A DNA stretch of 64,000 nt. It comes from Alphaproteobacteria bacterium (GTDB lineage Bacteria > Pseudomonadota > Alphaproteobacteria > UBA8366 > Aestuariispiraceae). Below, piece after piece: positions 59,313 to 64,000 of this stretch. Under the pieces are notes generated by a model that saw only the letters and a list, made by a program, of their open reading frames with translations, ran no database searches and was not told the DNA's origin. Position 1 is the stretch's first letter. The number at the start of each line of letters is the position of its first letter. The stretch spans positions 248,001-312,000 of the forward strand of contig JANSXE010000005.1 of NCBI GenBank assembly GCA_024743195.1, read 5' to 3'. Made by a program: the position numbers and the translations under genes.

Positions 59313-60158
59313 ATGGCGACCGCAACACACAACGCCTGGAAGCTGTTTAAGACCGCGCCGCCGACGGCCTGGTTCGGTCTGATCGTCGTGTCGATCTACG
59401 TGATCGTCGCGCTGCTGGCCCCGTTTTTCGCGCCCTATGGCGAGACCGAGATCGTCGACGTCGCCGGTCTCGGCGTCGGCGACAGCGAGAAATTCCTGCT
59501 CGGCACCGACCATATCGGCCGCGACGTGCTCTCCCGCATCATCTACGGCGCGCGCAACACGGTCGGCATCGCCTTCGTGACCACGCTGGTCACCTTCCTG
59601 ATCGGCGCGGTGGCGGGATTGCTCGCCGCGGTGCTCGGCGGCTGGGTCGACCAGATCCTGAGCCGCATCGTCGACACGCTGATGGCGATCCCGCCGCTGA
59701 TCTTCGCGCTGCTGATCCTGACCATCGTCGGCACGTCGGTGCTCAACATGATCATCGTGATCGCGATCCTGGATTCGACGCGCGTCTTCCGGCTGGCGCG
59801 CGCGGTCGGCATGAATGTCGTGGTGATGGACTATGTCGAGGTGGCGAAGCTGCGCGGCGAAGGCCTGTGGTGGATCATCCGCTACGAGGTGCTGCCCAAC
59901 ATCTCCGCCCCACTGGCGGCGGAGTTCGGGCTGCGCTTCTGCTTCGTCTTCCTGTTCATCGCCTCGCTGAGCTTCCTGGGCCTCGGCCTGCAGCCGCCGA
60001 CGGCCGACTGGGGCTCGATGGTGCGCGAGATGTCGACCCTGATCACCTTCGGGCTGCCGACGCCGCTGTTCCCGGCGGCGGCGGTGGCGCTGCTGACCGT
60101 GTCGGTCAATTTCGTAGTCGACTGGTTCCTGCACAAGACCAGCGGGCTGAAAACGTGA
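59313..60158 (+). CDS. ABC transporter permease (OppC/DppC type)
   Basis: A 281-residue inner-membrane permease of the DppC group. N-terminal TAWFGLIVVSIYVIVALLAP, the signature LLGTDHIGRDVLSRIIYGAR, and the EAA loop EVAKLRGEGLWWIIRYEVLPNI are present, with five to six helices, ending LGLGLQPPTADWGSMVREM. It begins eight bases after the tandem repeat whose last unit may serve as its ribosome-binding region. The ATPase gene follows after 10 bp. Confidence 0.93.
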   Translation: MATATHNAWKLFKTAPPTAWFGLIVVSIYVIVALLAPFFAPYGETEIVDVAGLGVGDSEKFLLGTDHIGRDVLSRIIYGARNTVGIAFVTTLVTFLIGAVAGLLAAVLGGWVDQILSRIVDTLMAIPPLIFALLILTIVGTSVLNMIIVIAILDSTRVFRLARAVGMNVVVMDYVEVAKLRGEGLWWIIRYEVLPNISAPLAAEFGLRFCFVFLFIASLSFLGLGLQPPTADWGSMVREMSTLITFGLPTPLFPAAAVALLTVSVNFVVDWFLHKTSGLKT

Positions 60159-60168
60159 GGAGCCGAGC

Positions 60169-61845
60169 ATGAGCGATCGGAGCCAATCGGGCGCCGGCGA
60201 GTCGCACGGCGCACAGGGCGACATCCTGCTGCGCATGAAGGGCCTGCGCATCGAGGGCCGCGCCGACGAGCAGTGGCTGGAGATCGTGCACGGCGTCGAC
60301 TTGACCCTGCGCCGCGGCGAGGTGCTGGGGCTGATCGGCGAATCCGGCGCCGGCAAGTCGACCATCGGACTCGCCGCCATGGGCTACGCCCGCGACGGCT
60401 GCCGCATCTCCGGCGGGGAGATCTGGTTCGACGGGGTCGACCTCGCCAAGGCGAGCGACGCGACGAAGCGCAAGCTGCGCGGCAGCCGCATCGCGTATGT
60501 GGCGCAGTCGGCCGCGGCCGCCTTCAACCCAGCGCACCGGCTGATCGACCAATACTGCGAGGCGCCCGTCCTGCACGGCGTGCTCAGCCGGCATGACGCG
60601 GAGGCGGCGGCGAAGGACCTCTACGCCCGCCTGCACCTGCCGCAGCCCGAGACCATCGGCTTCCGCTATCCGCACCAGGTTTCCGGCGGTCAGTTGCAGC
60701 GCATGATGACGGCGATGGCGATGAGCTGCCGGCCGGACCTGATCGTTTTCGACGAGCCGACGACGGCGCTCGACGTCACCACCCAGATCGAGGTGATGGC
60801 CGCCATCAAGGACATCGTGCGCCAGTTCAACACGGCCGCGATCTACGTCACCCACGACCTCGCCGTGGTCGCCCAGATGGCCGACCGCATCATGGTCATG
60901 CGCTACGGCGACTTGGTCGAGGAGGGCGAGACCCGCGCCATGCTCGACCACCCGAAGCAGGAGTATACGGGCCAGCTCCTCGCGGTCCGCGAACTCGCCA
61001 AGGAGGAGGCGAAGCGGCCGGAGGGCGCAACCCCGGTTCTGGCCGTGCGCAACGTCTCCGCCGCCTACGGCAAGGTCCCGGTGCTGTTCGACGTCAGCTT
61101 CGACGTGCCGAAGAAGCGCACCGTCGCCGTGGTCGGCGAATCCGGCTCGGGCAAGAGCACGACCGCGCGCGTCATCACTGGCCTGCTGCCGCCGAGCGAA
61201 GGCCATATCGAATTTAACGGCGAGCCGCTGCCGGCCGACTATCGCCAGCGCCCGAAGGATCATCTGCGCCGGATGCAGATGATCTATCAGATGCCGGACA
61301 CGGCGCTGAACCCTAAGCAGCGCATCCGCGACGTGATCGGCCGGCCGCTCAGCTTCTATCTCGGCCTGCAGGGCAAGCAGAAGGAGGCGCGCATCCGCGA
61401 CCTGCTCGCACTGATCGAGCTGGAGCCGGACGACTATATCGACCGGCTGGCGACCGAGCTTTCCGGTGGCCAGAAGCAGCGCATCTGCATCGCCCGCGCG
61501 CTCGCCGCCGAGCCCGAGGTGATCCTGTGCGACGAGGTGACGAGCGCGCTCGACCAGCTCGTCGCCGAGGGCATCCTGCGCCTGCTGATCCGCCTGCAGG
61601 ACGAGTTCGACCTCTCCTACATGTTCATCACCCACGATCTGGCGACCGTGAAGGCGATCGCGGACGAGGTGGTGGTGATGCAGAACGGCCGCGTGGTCGA
61701 AGCCGGCCCGAAGGGCGAGATGTTCCAGCCGCCGCACCACGACTACACCGACCTGCTCTTGAGCTCGGTCCCCGAGATGGACCCCGACTGGCTCGACCGC
61801 CTGCTCGCCGAACGCGGCGAACAGCTCCGCGACCGGGGGATCTAA
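60169..61845 (+). CDS. ABC transporter ATP-binding protein, two fused NBDs (DppD-DppF type)
   Basis: A 558-residue protein with two nucleotide-binding domains in one chain. NBD1: Walker A GESGAGKST (57-65), signature VSGGQLQRMM, Walker B LIVFDEPTTALD. NBD2: Walker A GESGSGKST (323-331), signature LSGGQKQRI, Walker B VILCDEVTSALD, where Val replaces the usual Pro after Glu. It powers the importer formed by the preceding binding protein and two permeases. Fused DppDF proteins are common in proteobacteria. The stop is followed by a GC-rich gap with a hairpin. Confidence 0.94.
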   Translation: MSDRSQSGAGESHGAQGDILLRMKGLRIEGRADEQWLEIVHGVDLTLRRGEVLGLIGESGAGKSTIGLAAMGYARDGCRISGGEIWFDGVDLAKASDATKRKLRGSRIAYVAQSAAAAFNPAHRLIDQYCEAPVLHGVLSRHDAEAAAKDLYARLHLPQPETIGFRYPHQVSGGQLQRMMTAMAMSCRPDLIVFDEPTTALDVTTQIEVMAAIKDIVRQFNTAAIYVTHDLAVVAQMADRIMVMRYGDLVEEGETRAMLDHPKQEYTGQLLAVRELAKEEAKRPEGATPVLAVRNVSAAYGKVPVLFDVSFDVPKKRTVAVVGESGSGKSTTARVITGLLPPSEGHIEFNGEPLPADYRQRPKDHLRRMQMIYQMPDTALNPKQRIRDVIGRPLSFYLGLQGKQKEARIRDLLALIELEPDDYIDRLATELSGGQKQRICIARALAAEPEVILCDEVTSALDQLVAEGILRLLIRLQDEFDLSYMFITHDLATVKAIADEVVVMQNGRVVEAGPKGEMFQPPHHDYTDLLLSSVPEMDPDWLDRLLAERGEQLRDRGI

Positions 61846-61968
61846 GCGGGGCGGCGGGAGGCGAGACGCGCCATCCCCGCCCAAATCGCCTCCAAGGGCT
61901 TCGCCGGCGCCGCTCAGGCATAGGCCCTGATTGTCATGGCGGGGGCGGGGCGTTCGAGCCGCGCGCCC

Positions 61969-61991
61969 CCCCTCTCCCCAGGGGAGAGGGG
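61969..61991 (+). terminator. CCCCTCTCCCC hairpin downstream of the ABC operon
   Basis: CCCCTCTCCCC (61969-61979), one base, GGGGAGAGGGG (61981-61991), then GAAAAGG. It is the same wording as the hairpin after ilvE, so a dispersed repeat that may also act at the 3' end of the importer transcript. The remaining gap (61846-62082) shows no gene. Confidence 0.5.
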
Positions 61992-62082
61992 AAAAGGGGC
62001 CCGGCCGCTTGGCGCTTGCGCCGGGCGGGGGTGCGGGCTTAGGTGGGGGCTCCCGCCCCGCCGTCGAAGGCCCCACGCGCCC

Positions 62083-63468
62083 GTGCATGACCGTCTGATC
62101 GGAAGTCTGTTGCTCGTTCTCTCCCTCGCCGTCGCGGCGGCGGAGTGGACGGATGCGCGCGATCTCTACCTCGCCGCGGGCGGCGGCGTGGCGTTGGCGG
62201 TCGTGCTGCTGCTGCCGACGGTTCCAAAGGCGCGCTGGCCGTTCCCCGCCGTTGCAGCGGGGTTGGCGCTTTGGGCGTTGATCGGGCGGGAGGGCGGGGC
62301 GGCGCTGGTCGAGACCGCGCTCTTGAGCGCCGGCTTCATCGCGGGCTTCTTCGTAGCGCTGGCCTGGCTGCGCAGCGCCGCCGCCGGATCGGCGGCGATC
62401 GCGCGCTGCGGCCAGTTCCTGGCCGACCAGCCGCCGGGCCGACGCTATGCGGCGCTGACGGCGGGCGGGCATCTCTTCGCGCTGGTCCTGAGTTATGGCG
62501 CGATCTCGCTTCTGGGCGGGTTGGCGGAGGCGAGCGCGCGGCGCGAGCCGAACCGCGAGATCGCCGAGATCCGCGTGCGCCGCATGCTGCTGGCGATCCA
62601 GCGCGGCTTCACCGCCACCCTGCCCTGGTCGCCCTTGGCCTTCGCGATGGCGGTGACGCTGACCCTGGTCCCCGGCGCGACCTGGTCGGCGGCGGCGCCC
62701 TGGTGCGTCGTCACGGCCGCGCTGATGATCGGGCTGGGCTGGGCGGTCGATACGATCGTGAAGCCGAAGCTCGCCGGCCCGCGGCCCGAACCGCGCCGCG
62801 CGGAAGGCGGCTGGGGGCGGCTCAAGCCGCTGCTGCTGCTGCTCGCGGTGATCGTCGGGACGGTGGGGCTCCTGCAGGCGGCGAGCGGGCTTGGCGCGAT
62901 CCCCGTCATCATGGTCGCCGTGCCGGCGATCAGCCTGGGCTGGATCGCGCTGCAGGCGCGCGCGGCGCCGGAGGGGGCGGGTGCGCATCTGGCGGGCCGG
63001 CTCGCGCGTTTCGTCGGGGTCGAGCTGCCGGGCTATCGTTCGGAGATCGTGCTGCTCACCACGGCCGGCTTCATCGGGACGCTGGGCTCGGCGCTGCTGG
63101 CGCCGCTGATCGCGGGGCTGGGGCTCGACCTCGCCGCGTTGCCGGGCTGGGCGCTGCTTCTGGCGGTGATGTGGCTGATTCCGATCGGCGGGCAGGTGGG
63201 GATGAACCCGATCCTGGCGGTCTCGCTGATCGCGCCGCTGCTGCCTCCGGCGCAGGCGTTGGGGGTGTCGCCGGCGGCGGTGGTGGTGGCGATCACGGCG
63301 GGCTGGGCGCTCTCGGGCGTGACCTCGCCCTATACGGCGACGACGCTGCTGGTCGGCTCCTTCGGCCATGTCAGCGCGCGCCGGGTCGGGCTGGTCTGGA
63401 ACGGCTTCTATGTGGCGGTCACGGTCGCGGCCTTGAGCGCCTGGGTGGTTTTCGTCGCGACCCGGTGA
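62083..63468 (+). CDS. Polytopic membrane protein, possibly an ion-transporter-superfamily permease
   Basis: A 461-residue protein with about eleven or twelve hydrophobic helices; no confident family name. The C-terminal region (MWLIPIGGQVGMNPILAVSL, VVVAITAGWALSGVTSPYTA) recalls ion-transporter-superfamily carriers, with a Gly/Asn/Pro-rich re-entrant-like loop and a SGVTSP turn near the end. A cytoplasmic loop around 225-245 is Arg/Pro-rich. I set the start at a GTG at 62083 (VHDRLIGSLLLVLSLAV) because sequence upstream is Arg/Gly-rich; no strong ribosome site is visible, so this is uncertain. It lies 237 bp after the ABC operon and 109 bp before the aminotransferase. The substrate is unknown. 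Confidence 0.65.
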   Translation: MHDRLIGSLLLVLSLAVAAAEWTDARDLYLAAGGGVALAVVLLLPTVPKARWPFPAVAAGLALWALIGREGGAALVETALLSAGFIAGFFVALAWLRSAAAGSAAIARCGQFLADQPPGRRYAALTAGGHLFALVLSYGAISLLGGLAEASARREPNREIAEIRVRRMLLAIQRGFTATLPWSPLAFAMAVTLTLVPGATWSAAAPWCVVTAALMIGLGWAVDTIVKPKLAGPRPEPRRAEGGWGRLKPLLLLLAVIVGTVGLLQAASGLGAIPVIMVAVPAISLGWIALQARAAPEGAGAHLAGRLARFVGVELPGYRSEIVLLTTAGFIGTLGSALLAPLIAGLGLDLAALPGWALLLAVMWLIPIGGQVGMNPILAVSLIAPLLPPAQALGVSPAAVVVAITAGWALSGVTSPYTATTLLVGSFGHVSARRVGLVWNGFYVAVTVAALSAWVVFVATR

Positions 63469-63532
63469 GCGCAGGCGCCCTTGAGCCAATTGATCGAGCG
63501 GCGCGGCGGGCCTATGGTGCGCCCCGGCCTAA

Positions 63533-64000
<468 letters not shown>

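Noticed and set aside
60106-63489. Minus-strand frame of more than 1100 codons opposite the ABC ATPase and membrane protein
   Set aside because: Antisense shadow; no family features, and both walls of the real ABC signature motifs are on the plus strand.

Overview
The window reads as a chromosomal segment of a high-GC alphaproteobacterium, most likely Rhodospirillales-like. The reasons are: GC-rich codon use; the alphaproteobacterial orders hldD-lgt-MidA-pgeF and ubiK/YbjN/proC; a MarR/ilvE pair beside an OmpR/EnvZ pair; a phasin with TGC-rich operators; a mesaconyl-CoA hydratase; and a class GN (marine proteobacterial) sortase pair. I find no rRNA or tRNA gene, CRISPR array, phage or complete insertion sequence. 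The content is mainly housekeeping, with unusual signals concentrated in non-coding DNA.

Layout. 1-7.6 kb: end of a GT9-like protein, a P2-type cation ATPase, pyridoxal kinase, a DMT exporter, then a CoA-ester lyase and mesaconyl-CoA hydratase pair. 7.6-9.1 kb: a gene-free stretch with a very GC-rich block followed by a sharply AT-rich segment carrying DnaA-box-like 9-mers and a CtrA-like site, a possible replication origin. 9.1-12.7 kb: sdhCDAB. 12.7-23 kb: REP-like and GGGGACACAATAC repeats, two EamA transporters, a LysR regulator, a divergent PepSY/cytochrome b and PepSY/response regulator/kinase locus, a CNNM-CBS protein, a VOC protein and a rhodanese. 23-33 kb (minus strand): prs, rplY-pth-ychF, then hldD-lgt-MidA-pgeF-M24-lipoprotein. 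33-38.7 kb (plus strand): ubiK, chaN-like, a hypothetical, YbjN, proC, TetR, phasin, csaA. 38.7-43 kb: GFA protein, EnvZ/OmpR-like pair and marR (minus) against ilvE (plus). 43-53 kb (minus): uvrB-SDR-uvrC-PAS-pgsA-mobB-moeA-moaD-moaE-GNAT. 53-56 kb (minus): VIT/vWA sortase substrate and sortase. 56-62 kb (plus): peptide/nickel-type ABC importer. 62-64 kb: a membrane protein and the start of an aspartate-type aminotransferase.

How the genes work together. The lyase/hydratase pair (ethylmalonyl-CoA-type carbon assimilation) feeds C4 acids towards succinate dehydrogenase next door. The sdhC and phasin promoters share a TGCAGTGCA element just upstream of the -35, hinting at joint control of respiration and PHB storage. 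moaD, moaE, moeA and mobB supply the molybdenum cofactor, and uvrB and uvrC are in the same gene string.

The most distinctive feature is a recurrent set of short perfect or near-perfect tandem duplications (11-18 bp, most often 13 bp) at gene 3' ends and in intergenic DNA. Several contain the stop codon. With 13-bp units, the repeated TAA falls in all three reading frames (ABC binding protein and first permease); with 12- or 15-bp units it gives stacked in-frame stops (ychF, chaN). I know of no described name for this pattern.
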